NCBI GenBank assembly: GCA_026929865.2
Contig: CM049409.1
Coordinates: 15,970,452 to 16,034,451, forward strand
Reading direction: 5' to 3'
DNA from: Hyperoplus lanceolatus
Taxonomy: Eukaryota > Chordata > Actinopteri > Uranoscopiformes > Ammodytidae
DNA length: 64,000 nt
Positions 40,103 through 50,374 of the stretch are shown in pieces. Below the pieces are notes generated by a model. The model saw only the letters and a program-made list of their open reading frames with translations, ran no database searches and was not told where the DNA came from. A program made the translations under genes and the position numbers. How positions within the stretch are numbered: the stretch's first letter is position 1; each line of letters opens with the position of its first letter.

Positions 40103-41164
40103 TAGGGGAGAACGGGGGAATCTGAGGCATCGGGAAATGTGAGCCACCCCCTGTATCTAGGCAACGGAAAACATTTGTGGTCATGTGAGATATATGTTTT
40201 CAAGCCCCTCTCATTTCCCCTTGGCCCTGAAAGAGAGGACCTCATGGTGCTGTGGTAAGCATGTTTTTTTCACCATAATAGCTATTTTGCATGTAAAAGT
40301 AAATTTTCTTGCTGTCAACTTAATCAACTGTTGTGCCAAAGCAAATGCATTCACGTAGAAAAACTTATATCATACGTGTTGATGAACTACCAACATATAA
40401 AAACCATGTGATGATATTAGCTAAAGATTAGCCTGAAATGCTAAGAGAGGTAGTTTTTTCTCAAATTGCGGTGGTGGGGGAAAGTGTGACAGTCAGTGCG
40501 TTTCCATGGCACAACTAGATTGGATTATCACATATATCGAACAAGACACTCGAACGAACCGTGTCACTTGTCTGAGTATACATGGCCTTTCAGAAATCGG
40601 ATAAATGTCCGATGCATGGCTGTCTCCACTATGCTAGGTGGCGCTGTAGCCCTTTCAACCACGCTTTCAACAAGTGGTTTTAGAGCAACGTCCGGTTCCC
40701 TTCCGTCAATAACCCATGGTGTAGCCTATCACGCGCAGGCACACGAGCACAGAACGAGAAGTCCGATATGCGATATCCGATCCCTGTATACATGCAGAGA
40801 GAAAGCTGACAATGAACGAATTATCTAGGTGTTCTTATCCGACTTCTCTTGTCCGTTATTGTGCCGATTTGTGTCCGATCGGATAAAGGTGTTCACATGC
40901 AGTTTAAAAGTCCTGTTGAGGTCTTATTCGTTTAGTTATCCGATAATGAGTCTGCATGTAAACGCACTGACTGTCTCATGACAACTTTTTTTTAAAACAG
41001 TCATATTTTCACTGCCCTTTGTCTTGAAAAAATTCTGCAAATGCCCATTTCTAGGAAACATCCTGAATTAATGGGACATGTGTAAATTTGAGTGATAAAT
41101 CATTTTAGCTCGCTTAGAGGGGAGCAAATGTAAAAAGTGGCTCAGATTACCCCATTCTCCCCTA
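40103..41164. mobile_element. Inverted-repeat transposon (~1.06 kb) hosting a second element
   Basis: Left TAGGGGAGAACGGGGGAATC and the inverted right end (TAGGGGAGAATGGGGTAATC) agree over about 27 bp with a few changes. Subterminal copies of similar words lie at 40130-40150 and 41140-41160. The 488-bp element at 40488-40975 sits inside; without it about 0.57 kb remains. No transposase and no certain target duplication. Confidence 0.68.
40488..40975. mobile_element. Nested MITE with repeated TCGGATA motifs
   Basis: GACAGTCAGTGCGTTT at the left matches the inverted right end over about 21 bp with one mismatch. Inside, the word TCGGATA or its complement TATCCGA recurs at least six times (about 40577, 40768, 40838, 40878, 40938 and neighbours), a density not seen elsewhere in the window. 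This fits clustered binding motifs in a non-autonomous element. Confidence 0.65.
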
Positions 41165-41400
41165 TGTGTCCGTGTTTGGATCTTATTTTTCATCTAATTT
41201 GTTAATTTTCCCTTGTTTTCCTCCTTTTGATCTAACAACACAGGCCAAGGATATGTGGTTGAAGGTCAACAGTTTTACAGGCCTACTTTGAGCAGACCAA
41301 TTAAATCTGAAGGATTACTTTACCCAGTTCATACAGTATGTTTTATTTCACAGCAAAACATGACAACAGGAGAGCGAACATTTTTCCATCTTAATATTAA

Positions 41401-41682
41401 AGGAATGGTTCAACATTCCTTTATTATTAAGAAATAGTTCAACATTTAACTAGTCACATCTCAATTGTATTCATTTTGTGTGGCCCTAATCCTCTTCTGT
41501 CCACAGGAGCGTTTAGCGATGTTGTGAAGTGTATCTTTTGATCTGCTCCCCTTGACTACCAGTGTTTGAGCTAAACTAACCTGGATTTGCCAATTTCTAT
41601 ATCAAAAAAGTAATGCATCGTTACAGGAATGATTTCTGTAGCATTTTCTTGAGTCAAACAGGAAACATGTTGAACTATTCCT
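41401..41682. mobile_element. TTAA-flanked MITE (282 bp)
   Basis: AGGAATGGTTCAACAT at the left end matches the inverted right end (AGGAATAGTTCAACAT), with TTAA on both sides (41397-41400, 41683-41686). A second copy of the end motif follows the first at about 41430. An internal stretch resembles the remnant at 486-546. Confidence 0.82.
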
Positions 41683-42068
41683 TTAATAACACAGTGACTT
41701 TTCCTTGTGATGAAAGTATTAAGTATAAAAACATATAGTGACTTCACGGGTAACGGTCGCGTCTTTCTTTTGTTATAATAAAATGACAAAAAAGTGTTGT
41801 TTTTTTTTTTTTTCGCCGTTTTGAGATAATCTAACTGGACAGTTTTGACTCTGATGCTTAATTCACACTTGGAAGTAATCCTGGTCGTAATGGACAGCTA
41901 TCGCGGCTAATTTTAGCAGTTGAACTTTCAGCGGTGAGTCCAGCGTTCCGTGACCGCCTCAGAGTGCATCCCGCTCGGGTACGGAGTGGTGAAAAGCTGA
42001 TGACTCATGCTAGCAAATACTGACCCTGGTAGCGCTAGCCAAACAGAGTTATTTTCTTTTCTTTAAAA

Positions 42069-43103
42069 ATGTCACCACTCACCCAGGCAGACCCAGAGCG
42101 TTCCATCTTGAAGGCTGAGCTTGTTTCTATCGAGAGCCTCATTCACAATGTCCTCCAGCGGCAGTCCTCTCTGGTTTCCCGAATAGCCGCACTGGAGCAT
42201 TTTCCGTTCCGAGGCTCTCAGCCGCCGGCTAGTGGCGCTTCTGTGTCTCCGGTCTCCACTCCACCTTCCAACGCTTCTTGGTCGGCTGTCGTGAAGAAGG
42301 GCAGACAAATTCCCCCTCTACTCTCGCCAGATCCTGTGCTGATGCACAACCGTTTTGCTCCGCTGGAAGAGCTAGCTGAGGCTGCTTTCTCCCGCTCCGA
42401 GTCGCCAGTCCCAACCCGCTCCATATTGGCTCAGAGGCGTCCGCGTTCAAGTACCCAGTCCACTCCCCAGGGTAAACGCCAGGATCGCCGCCGTCCACCA
42501 GCTCCATTCAGACGTGAGTCCCGTGCTGCTCATCCATCAGTGCCTCTACAAATTGATATCCCCGAGATCGCTGCAGCTGGCGATGTCGTATCCTATACAG
42601 GTGCGGCTCACTCTCGCAGCTATGCCCCGCCCCTCACATCCATGCTGTCACTCACACCCAAGCTGTCACTCTACAGAGGGAGCTGTATGAATGAGGAGCC
42701 AGAGATCCTGGTCATAGGTGACTCCATTATTAGATATCTTCACCTCCCTGGTGCCTTCACCTATTGCCTTTCTGGAGGAAAGGTATGTGACATCATTGAG
42801 CTATCACCTGCCCTCATCGACCGCCACCCTACAGCCCACACTGTCATCTTTCACATTGGGACAAATGATGTTATGAACAAACAATCATGCAAACTCTATG
42901 CCCAATTAGAGAGTTTGTCCATCACCCTGCAGAGTTTGGGGAAAACCTGCATTTTCTCCGGTCCCACCCCCACTCTGTCTAAAAGCCCAGAGCGCTTCAG
43001 TCGCCTCCTGAGTCTTCATGACTGGCTGAAGTCCTTCTGCTCTGCAAACATGCTGGGCTTCATCAGCAACTTTGACTCTTTTTGGACCAGACACGAGCTC
43101 TTT
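42069..43103 (+). pseudogene. LINE ORF1, 5' part: coiled coil, basic region, SGNH esterase domain
   Basis: 345 codons precede the insertion. Residues about 10-45 form a heptad-like helical segment (coiled coil). Residues about 50-200 are Pro/Ser/Arg-rich with a basic cluster (about 120-150), suitable for RNA binding. From about 210 an SGNH-hydrolase fold is visible: block I as GDS at residues 217-219 (nucleophile Ser219) and block III as GTND at 264-267. The final block with the catalytic Asp and His lies beyond the insertion at 47217-47228. In related LINEs this ORF1 is an RNA-binding, esterase-containing protein of uncertain role. The frame runs 31 codons into the piggyBac element and stops at 43196. 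Start chosen as the first ATG of the open frame. Confidence 0.85.
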
Positions 43104-43124
43104 AACCCTCTGAGCCCTGAGGCC

Positions 43125-44470
43125 TTTTTCTCGATTTTACATGCTTTTATAAATTACCATTTTAGAGGGCAAGTAGATAACATAATACCCAGGTGATTCA
43201 TATCAAAATGTTCAGAACACTCTCAGCTCTCAGTGTGGAAGGTTCAATGTTGCCCTAGTCCAATGTAAAAAAAAAATATTTTGACATAAATGTTGAAATT
43301 TGAAGTCCGATTTTTGAAAAATTTCGAAATTTGTGTGAAATAATACCTTTATTCATCTGATTGAGTTATTTTGGCTCTTGAAATTGCTTCTCCAAAACAT
43401 TAGCTTCTAAAATGTACTGGAAGTTTTCCATAAAAAGCTTGGGAAGGGCAAAAAACATGACAAAAATGATCTTTTTGTCCAAACGTTTTTTGGGTTGAGA
43501 TCTAAGGGCATTTTCTCGATTTTACATGCTTCTATAAATTACCATTTTAGAGGGCAAGTAGATCACATAATACCCAGGTGATTCATATCAAAATGTTCAG
43601 AACACTCTCAACTCTCAGTGAGGAAGGTTCAATTTTGCCTAGTCCAATGTAAAAAAAAAATATTTTGACATAAATGTTGAAATTTGAAGTCCGATTTTTG
43701 AAAAAATTCGAAATTTGTGTGAAATAATACCTTTATTCATCTGATTGAATTATTTTGGCTCTTAAAATTGCTTCTCCAAAACATTAGCTTCTGAAATGTA
43801 CTGGAATGTTTCCATAAAAAGGTTGGGAAGAGCAAAAAACATGACTAAAATGATCTTTTTGTCCAAACGTTTTTTGGGTTGAGATCTAAGGGCATTTTCT
43901 CGATTTTACATGCTTTTATAAATTACCATTTTAGAGGGCAAGTAGATAACATAATACCCAGGTGATTCATATCAAAATGTTCAGAACACTGCCAGCTCTA
44001 TATTAGGGAGTTTCAATTTTGTCCTAGACCAATGTGAAAAAAAATATTTTGACACAAAAGCTGCAATTTGAAGTAAGATTTTTGAAAAATTTGGAAACTT
44101 ATGTGTAATAATACCTTAATTCCCCAGGACAAATTGTTTTGGCTCTTGAAATTGCCTCTCCAAAACATTAGCTTCTAAAATACACTGGAATTTTTCCAAA
44201 AAAAGGTTGAGAAGTACAAAAAACATGACAAAAATGATTTTTTGTCCCAACGTTTTATGGGGTTAGGTTTAAGGGCATTTTCTCGATTTACATGCTTTTA
44301 TAAATTACCATTTTAGAGGGCAAGTAGATAACATAATACCCAGGTGATTCATATCAAAATGTTAAGAACACTCTCAGCTCTCAGTAAGGAAGGTTCAATA
44401 TTGCCCTAGACCAATGTAAAAAATATATATATTTTGCCAAATGCTGAAATTTGAAGTCCGATTTTTATAA
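43125..44470. repeat. Tandem array, ~384-bp period, about 3.5 units
   Basis: The word TCGATTTTACATGCTT and the sequence following it recur at 43131, 43516, 43900 and 44283 (spacings 385, 384, 383). Units 1 and 2 are nearly identical; units 3 and 4 are more diverged. Unit 4 breaks off at about 44465 and a piece of the repeat resumes at 44728-44810 after a 260-bp unrelated segment. The array occupies the place where the carboxy-terminal part of the transposase gene would be expected. Confidence 0.93.
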
Positions 44471-44727
44471 TAGATGTCACTTACAAAAAAAGCATGAAGA
44501 AATACAATAATTGACTAATGTTAACATGCTAATACTAAAATAAAATATGAATAGTGTGGATGCAGGAGGACTTCAGATGCTGCCAGAGGAAGGACCTGAT
44601 CCACACCGTCTTGTCTCCACCAGGGAAAACTGGAAGAGAACAGACAGACAACAAATGAGCCAAGAAAAGTGAACAGGCATGAAAACAAAAAGAATACTAT
44701 CCTGCTGAGCGAAAGCATTATCCCCAT
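44471..44727. other. Unrelated segment inside the fourth tandem unit
   Basis: About 255 bp replaces the roughly 90 bp expected at this point of the repeat unit. It contains a GC-richer block (44560-44640). No inverted-repeat ends, duplication or recognisable coding sequence was seen. Confidence 0.4.
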
Positions 44728-44832
44728 TTACAAAGCATTAGCTTCTATAATGCACTGTCATTTTCCCAAAAAAAGTTGGGAAGTGCAAAAAAACATGACT
44801 AAAATCAAATTTGCCAAAATACAAATAGTCTC

Positions 44833-45839
44833 TTACTCTACTTTGACCACATATGAGGAATTAAGCACTGAATAATGACTTGATACCACATATAAAAAGG
44901 TCCATGGGATGTGTAATGAAAGGGACGCATCACAATCCGTGTAAATGTGATACCCTGTCCCTAGGTATGGCTGCACAAGTGACATTACAGCATCGTAAGA
45001 GAGGCCATGTCCGGAGGGGATGTCACTTTTCCCCGTGTAAATGTTAAAATCTATGGTGTAGCCATTGCTTGAGTCCGCCAAAACGAACAATTTGAAACCC
45101 CACTTAGTAGGTTTGGCCTTCATGTATTGAGTCATTCCGGTTTTAACCTTTGAGGCAACCATCCTTTCATCCACAGCCAGGTTTTAGTGTGGATGAAAAT
45201 AGGTCTTTGCTGCGGTTTTGATCGAATTGAGGAGAGGTTTGACCCTGAAGAGTTTGTCGAATTGTGGCGTTCCCTTCTTCCTATCATTGTTTACATCTTT
45301 ATCTGGATCACTTATGTGTAAATTCCAGGAGATGACACCAAATCTGTCCCTACTCATGACTGTTGCCGCAAATGGACCGGTTAAACTGTGGTTCTGCCTC
45401 CAGTAATCAGCAATGTGGTGTAGTCTAACCAGGGCCATGTAAAAGAGGAGTCCAATGTACTTGTAAAACTCCTCAACTGTCAAATCAGTGCATTTAAACT
45501 TCTTACCCATGGCAATTTTTTGGCAGCTTGTTTGTTTGTGTTGCTACAGAGTGTGTGTGCTGTGAAACACAATTTGAAGAGCTCAATTGGTGTGTAGAAG
45601 TGAGTGCCTAGCTGTGGGCCAGGGGTGTGTGCAGGTTGAAACCTGGAGACAGGAGGAGCGGTGTCTTCCTCAGTCTTCCAAGCCCGCTGCTGCGTGGCGG
45701 GTGCTGGTGGAGTTGGGACACGGGACCTCTTGCGGGTGGTTCTCCTCTTCTCCTGGACCTGGTGCTGCCACAGATTCACAGAAATCAGTCTCATTATCTC
45801 ATAACAAAAATATTCAAACTTCACAACTTGTATTTGCAA
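44833..45839 (-). pseudogene. piggyBac-like transposase (DDE_Tnp_1_7), truncated and broken
   Basis: Read from high to low coordinates: a Pro/Thr-rich amino-terminal segment (45839 to about 45520), then after a one-base frame change in an A-rich run near 45515 the core domain (KKFKCTDLTVEEFYKYIGLL), then a TAA stop at 45186-45184, then in the same frame NLAVDERMVASK with the first catalytic Asp. Next comes YMKAKPTKWGFKLFVLADSS followed by YTIDFNIYTGK. A second catalytic Asp candidate is in YHIYTD. After this the frame departs from the family and stops at 44833. The third Asp region and the Cys-rich carboxy end are missing. Intact relatives run to roughly 550-600 residues and cut and paste DNA at TTAA. 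The protein cannot be active. Confidence 0.85.
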
Positions 45840-45844
45840 ACAAC

Positions 45845-46075
45845 AGTGTAATAAAAGTCTATGCTAAAACATTTCCATTCTCTACTATTTGTAAATTGTA
45901 AAGGTAAATACTTTTACACAGAATACACACCTATTACTATTATTTTCAAACAAAAGTAGTGCTATCAATAGAGAAATCAGTCCCTGTAATGTCAAGAATG
46001 CAAAATGCAAGCTATCTTACATTTACACACAGAGCTTCATTTGCAATTTCTAAAATAAATTATTATACCCGTTTA
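45845..46075. repeat. Internal duplication, copy 1 (of 46441-46648)
   Basis: The sequence from the ATTCTCTAC word through TCAAGCT/GCAAGCT, TTTACA and ACCCGT parallels 46441-46648 in order and spacing, with many substitutions; the shift is about 590 bp. The duplicated unit covers the start of the intron next to exon 1 of the transposase. Confidence 0.6.
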
Positions 46076-46260
46076 TAAACAGCTGTATAGCCTACTACAA
46101 TATGTTTGTTTCTCTCTCTCTCTCGCGTAACTTCTGTCTCCTCCCCTCAGCCAGACTAAATGACGACTTTCCATCTCCCACAACAGACAGCGCTGCACTG
46201 CCACCGATTAATGCCTATGCTGGTTCATTCACCATTTTCGTACTCATACGCAAAAATATT

Positions 46261-46261
<1 letters not shown>

Positions 46262-46296
<35 letters not shown>
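46262..46296. repeat. (CA)n microsatellite, ~35 bp
   Basis: CA run between the two duplicated intron segments of the piggyBac-like element. Confidence 0.94.
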
Positions 46297-46298
<2 letters not shown>

Positions 46299-46645
46299 GT
46301 GTCCATTTATGCGAGACAGCTAGCAAACAAAATTGAGACACACGGGGAAGATTGTACTGTTTTGAACCTAGCCTACATTGTTGCACCCACTAAATCAATA
46401 ATGCACAGACACTGCGGACGCGGAGAATAAAGTAAGACTATTGAAATATATTTCTATTCTCTACCTTTTGAAAACTATTACTTGTTTTCAAACAACAGAA
46501 GGCTGGCGACAAGAGTATACAGCTCTGTCACGTCAGTTCCAAAAAAAAATCGGTCATGTCACGGACGCAACATTCAAGCTAGTTTACATGTTCACACTTA
46601 GCTTCCATTACAAAAACAGACGTTTTGTCAAATAAATGCTCTTAC

Positions 46646-46842
46646 CCGTCTTCAAATGGATCCATGTCATCTTCATATTCCTCTTCGTCAAAGCCCTCAA
46701 TGTCGGAATTGGCGTCTTCCTCATCACTGCTCCTCTGAATCTCGTCGCGGGCCTCAGCTGTCGAACATCCGCGCCATGGTGAAGTCGAAATAGGAGCATG
46801 AATAGGAGTCCTTTGTTCAGTGATTGTAAACATGTTTGACAA
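46646..46842 (-). pseudogene. Acidic first exon of the piggyBac-like transposase
   Basis: An ATG at 46842 opens 65 codons that become strongly acidic (SDEEDANSDIEGFDEEEYED), the usual character of vertebrate piggyBac-like amino termini. The exon ends at GACGG followed by GTAAG, a consensus donor (46645-46641). A candidate acceptor near 45765 is out of phase with the downstream frame, so the intron end is unresolved or mutated. Confidence 0.6.
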
Positions 46843-47208
46843 GTAATGGGGAGGTCCTTAGTGATTACACCAAGTTGATTGGATGGTTTTTCACAAAATA
46901 TGACAGCAAGCAGCTCTACCAATCACGCAAGGGAAAGGGCCGATGACGTTTTCGCAAAATGTTGATTGACAAGCGGCTCAGCCAGTAGCGCAACGGAAAG
47001 GATTGATACATTTTCGCGCTTCTCAGCAACATATCTCTGGCTATGAGTCACGTATACTATCGTGAGAATATGTCCCTGAAAGGGGAGAATCCCAGCTTTC
47101 CGGAGATATTTAAACCACATTGCTGCGATTTAATAATGTTAAATAATGTATTAAAACATAACGAAATCACCGATAGAATGCAGTACTGCGGGCTCCGGGT
47201 TCAGAGGG

Positions 47209-47297
47209 TTAAATCTGACGGCCTCCATCCAAACACCAAAGGTGTAAGAGAACTAACCAATAACTTCATCCAGCACATTGCATTTAATTTGGACTGA
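47209..47297 (+). pseudogene. LINE ORF1, 3' part: catalytic Asp-His block of the esterase
   Basis: From the right-hand TTAA the frame reads SDGLHPNTKGVRELTNN and ends at TGA (47295-47297), 28 codons after the junction. DGLHP is block V of SGNH hydrolases, giving catalytic Asp (47217-47219) and His (47226-47228). It is in the same phase as the 5' part once insert plus one TTAA (4107 bp) is discounted. The undisturbed ORF1 would therefore be about 373 residues. Confidence 0.9.
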
Positions 47298-48884
47298 TAT
47301 TCACCACAGCATGACACCATCAGAAGAACCTCCATTAAAAAAGATCCCCCCCGGAGTCCTGCTCAACATGAATTATACTCCCCTTCCATCTGTGCTGCAA
47401 ACCTTCCTCCAGCTCTGGACATCACATCTGACTGCCCTCTCTCACCTCCAATGGCCCATCCACCTGCTGCTTCTAATGCTGGCTCCCTCTATAGGCACAA
47501 ACCTGTATTGTATGACCCTGAAAAACAAGCCATGCTTCCTACCTGTAAGCTAAATTCCCCACAAATTCTCAAATCAAGAAAGGGCTTGGGTTTTCTACAT
47601 TTAAATATTAGAAGTTTATTGCAGCATGATAAATTAGACCATGTAAAGATTTTAGTGTCCCAGGCAGATCCAGATGTTTTGATTCTGACTGAATCCTGGT
47701 TAAAGAAGAGTACAGATGACTCTATTGTGGCAATAAATGAGTATAACTTATTCAGAATAGACAGAAACACTAGGGGTGGGGGAGTGGCTGTCTATGTAAA
47801 ATCCTGTTATTCTGTAACACTTTTACATGCTGTCTCTGTTCCAAATTGCTTTGAATTTCTTGCGCTAGAATTATCTTTATCGTCAAATGATTATTTTGTT
47901 GTAATTGGTGTGTATAGGCCCCCTTCAGCTGTAACTAGCTCCTTAAACGATCTAGCACATATGCTCTCCAGCTATGTAAATAGAGAGGTAATTGTGATGG
48001 GTGATTTTAACGTTGACTGGCTTTCTGGTGCCTCTGAACCTTTCAAAGAAATCTGTAGCAGCGTTAATCTTACACAATTAATAATTGAGCCCACAAGACC
48101 TAATCTAAAAAACGCAGCAAAATCAACTTTAATCGATTTAATCCTATCAAATAAAATAAATAAAATAGTCTCAGCTGGTGTTTTTGATCTTGGGATTAGT
48201 GATCACTGCCCAGTGGCCTGTATCAGAAGTATTCATTTAAAAAGATCTCAACCTAAAATCATTATTAAACGTAATTTTAAAATTTTTAATGAACAAGCCT
48301 TTTTAAGTGATCTCCGTCATAGTGACATTCAACTCACTACGGAAATTTTGGATGTTGAGTTAGCCTTAGACTATTTCATCAATACTTTCACCTCAATTAT
48401 AAACAAGCATGCGCCCCTTAAAAAGCATAGAGTAAAAAATAGATCAAACCCCTGGTTTACAAGTGAACTGTCTGATTTATTTTCCGAAAGAAATAAAGCA
48501 TGGTCTGGAGCTAGACGCTCTGGAGATAATACCAATTGGACAATTTTAAGACAATTTAGGAATAAGTGCACAGCCATGGTCAGGAAAGCCAAATCCGAAT
48601 ATTACCTTGAATTAATCTCAAACTGCTACTCTAACCCTGCACTATTTTGGAAAGCTGTGAACTATAATAAAAACAATTCTAGCACAATTCCCACTCAGAT
48701 CAAATTAAATGGTCACACTCTCAATGATCAAAAAGAGATTGGCTTAGCTTTTAATAAACATTTTGTAGCTGCTGGTCAACTCTTTCAGAATGGAGGATAT
48801 ACGCCTTCTACCACCAGAACGTACTGCCTGTCTCTCAAACTCCTATTTTCAGCCTTGATCTTCTTCCCACAAGTGTTGTTGTAG
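47298..48884 (+). pseudogene. LINE ORF2, amino part: AP-type endonuclease domain
   Basis: The frame is open from directly after the ORF1 TGA, with the first ATG at 47451. After a Pro/Ala-rich lead (PPAASNAG) the endonuclease-exonuclease-phosphatase fold follows: LHLNIRSL, then LILTESWL with the catalytic Glu, RGGGVAVYV, then GDFN at residues 184-187 from that ATG, and the terminal SDH at about 250-252. This domain nicks target DNA to prime reverse transcription. A linker follows containing SNPWFTSEL and NKHFVAAG. The frame then drifts and stops at 48884; the continuation is one frame over, so a small indel lies between about 48785 and 48830, where both frames are open. Confidence 0.88.
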
Positions 48885-50374
48885 ATGCGCTCCTCGCCAT
48901 CAACCCCAAGAAGTACATGGGAGAGGACAACTTGGATCCGTTTTCAATCAAGCTTTCGACACATTTAATATCAAAACAAATTACCCATATTTTTAATCTT
49001 TCCATCTCCTCTGGAATAGTTCCTAACATTTGGAAAATAGCTCATGTAATTCCTTTACATAAAGGTGGTGACAAAAATAATCTTAATAACTACAGGCCAA
49101 TTTCCAAACTTCCATGCCTGGCAAAAATTCTAGAATCACTTATTAATAATCAGTTAAAAACATTTCTAACTAGTGCTTCCATTTTGAGCCCATTCCAATC
49201 TGGCTTTGTAGACAACATTGTTACAGCATTAGACAAGAAAAAGCACTGTGCAGCACTTTTTATTGATCTTTCAAAGGCCTTTGATACTGTTGACCACCAT
49301 TTGCTTTTACAGAGGCTGCATGACATTGGCTTTGATCAGTCTGCATGTAGCTGGTTTAGGGATTATCTCTCTGATAGACAGCAGTCAGTTAAACTCGGAA
49401 GATACCAATCTGAGTTCTTAACTGTTACAAATGGTGTCCCACAGGGCTCAATTTTAGGTCCAGTTCTTTTCACAATTTATATAAATAACATTGTTTCATC
49501 GCTAAAAAACTGTCATGCCCATCTATACGCTGACGACACAGTACTGTATTGCATTTCCGATTCGGTGCACCAATCTATTCAGAACCTACAAAGCTCTTTT
49601 AACACCCTGCAGGACTGTCTAGTGGACCTCAGGCTGGTTCTAAATACAGACAAAACCAAATATATGTGTTTCTCCAGAGCAAGAACTACAACTTTCAATG
49701 ATTTTAATATTTTTACAAAGAATGGATTTTTAATTGAAAGAGTCACAGAGTACAAATATCTCGGCATCTGGTTAGATGATAAACTCACTTTTAATTTCCA
49801 TATAAAAAATCTTGTTTGTCGACTACGACAAAAAATTGGCTATTTTTATAGGCACAAAACCACCTTCCCTTTATTTAGTAGGAAAAGGATTATTGAGGCA
49901 GTTTTTATGTCTGTCCTTGATTACGGTGATGTGGTTTACCGGCATGCATCTCATTCATGTCTTAAACTCCTTGACTCTGTTTTTCACTCTGCTTTAAGGT
50001 TCATCACAGGAGATGCTTATGACACACACCATTGTCCTTTATATGAAAAGGTTGGGTGGTACTCCCTTAAAGAGAGACGTGATGCACATTGGCATATTTG
50101 TATTTACAAAGCCTTGACCGGGAAGCTTCCTCGTTATTTAACAGAAATGTTGCACATTTCAGATAGGCTTTATCAGACCCGCTCCACTGACATGCTCATG
50201 CTTTATGTCCCACAAGCCCGGTCTGAGCTGGGAAAGACAGCTTTTATCTTCAGTGCCCCCGACTCCTGGAACAACTTACAACAACAAATTAAACTAAATA
50301 CCTTCATATCCTTTAATCAATTCAAACAAACTATCTTAAATCTGCCAAACTCTACCTGTAACTGTTTTAATTAG
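48785..50374 (+). pseudogene. LINE ORF2, carboxy part: reverse transcriptase
   Basis: This frame is open well before its first ATG (48917), giving VVVDALLAINPKKYMGEDNL, and belongs to the ORF2 polyprotein. RT landmarks: HKGGDKNNLNNYRPIS, SPFQSGF, FIDLSKAFDTVDHHLL with catalytic Asp (residue 117 from 48917), NGVPQGSILGPVLF, and the YADD box at 204-207 (49526-49537). After SPFQSGF the sequence goes straight to VDNIVTALDKKKHC; related elements have about 15 more residues there with a conserved Arg/His/Ser/Thr block, so an in-frame deletion is likely near 49205. The thumb and carboxy tail (APDSWNNLQQQIKLN) are intact, ending at TAG-type termination after 485 codons. Confidence 0.88.

Larger units (their letters stand above)
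43106..47208 (-). mobile_element. Degenerate piggyBac-like transposon inserted in LINE ORF1
   Basis: TTAA is present at 43102-43105 and 47209-47212. The ends are CCCTCTGAGCCC and, inverted, CCCTCTGAACCC, a 12-bp repeat with one mismatch and the CCC start typical of piggyBac ends. The minus strand encodes broken pieces of a DDE_Tnp_1_7-type transposase (44833-45839) with an acidic first exon (46646-46842). The left third is a tandem array of about 384-bp units. Length is 4103 bp. Transposase damage makes this copy non-autonomous. Confidence 0.9.

Noticed and set aside
42072..42507. Three minus-strand frames opposite LINE ORF1
   Set aside because: Shadow frames of the GC-richer ORF1 coding strand.
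43125..44470. Possible CRISPR-like array because of regular spacing
   Set aside because: Units of about 384 bp without short repeats and unique spacers, in a eukaryotic transposon, are a plain tandem duplication.
45480..46922. Host gene on the minus strand (domesticated piggyBac)
   Set aside because: The frames hold a stop, a frameshift and a missing third catalytic region, and the element has both TIRs and TTAA flanks, so it is a decayed transposon and not a domesticated gene.
47278..47553. Frame overlapping the ORF2 start in a different phase
   Set aside because: The phase that continues into the endonuclease domain is the true ORF2; this Leu-rich frame is its shadow.
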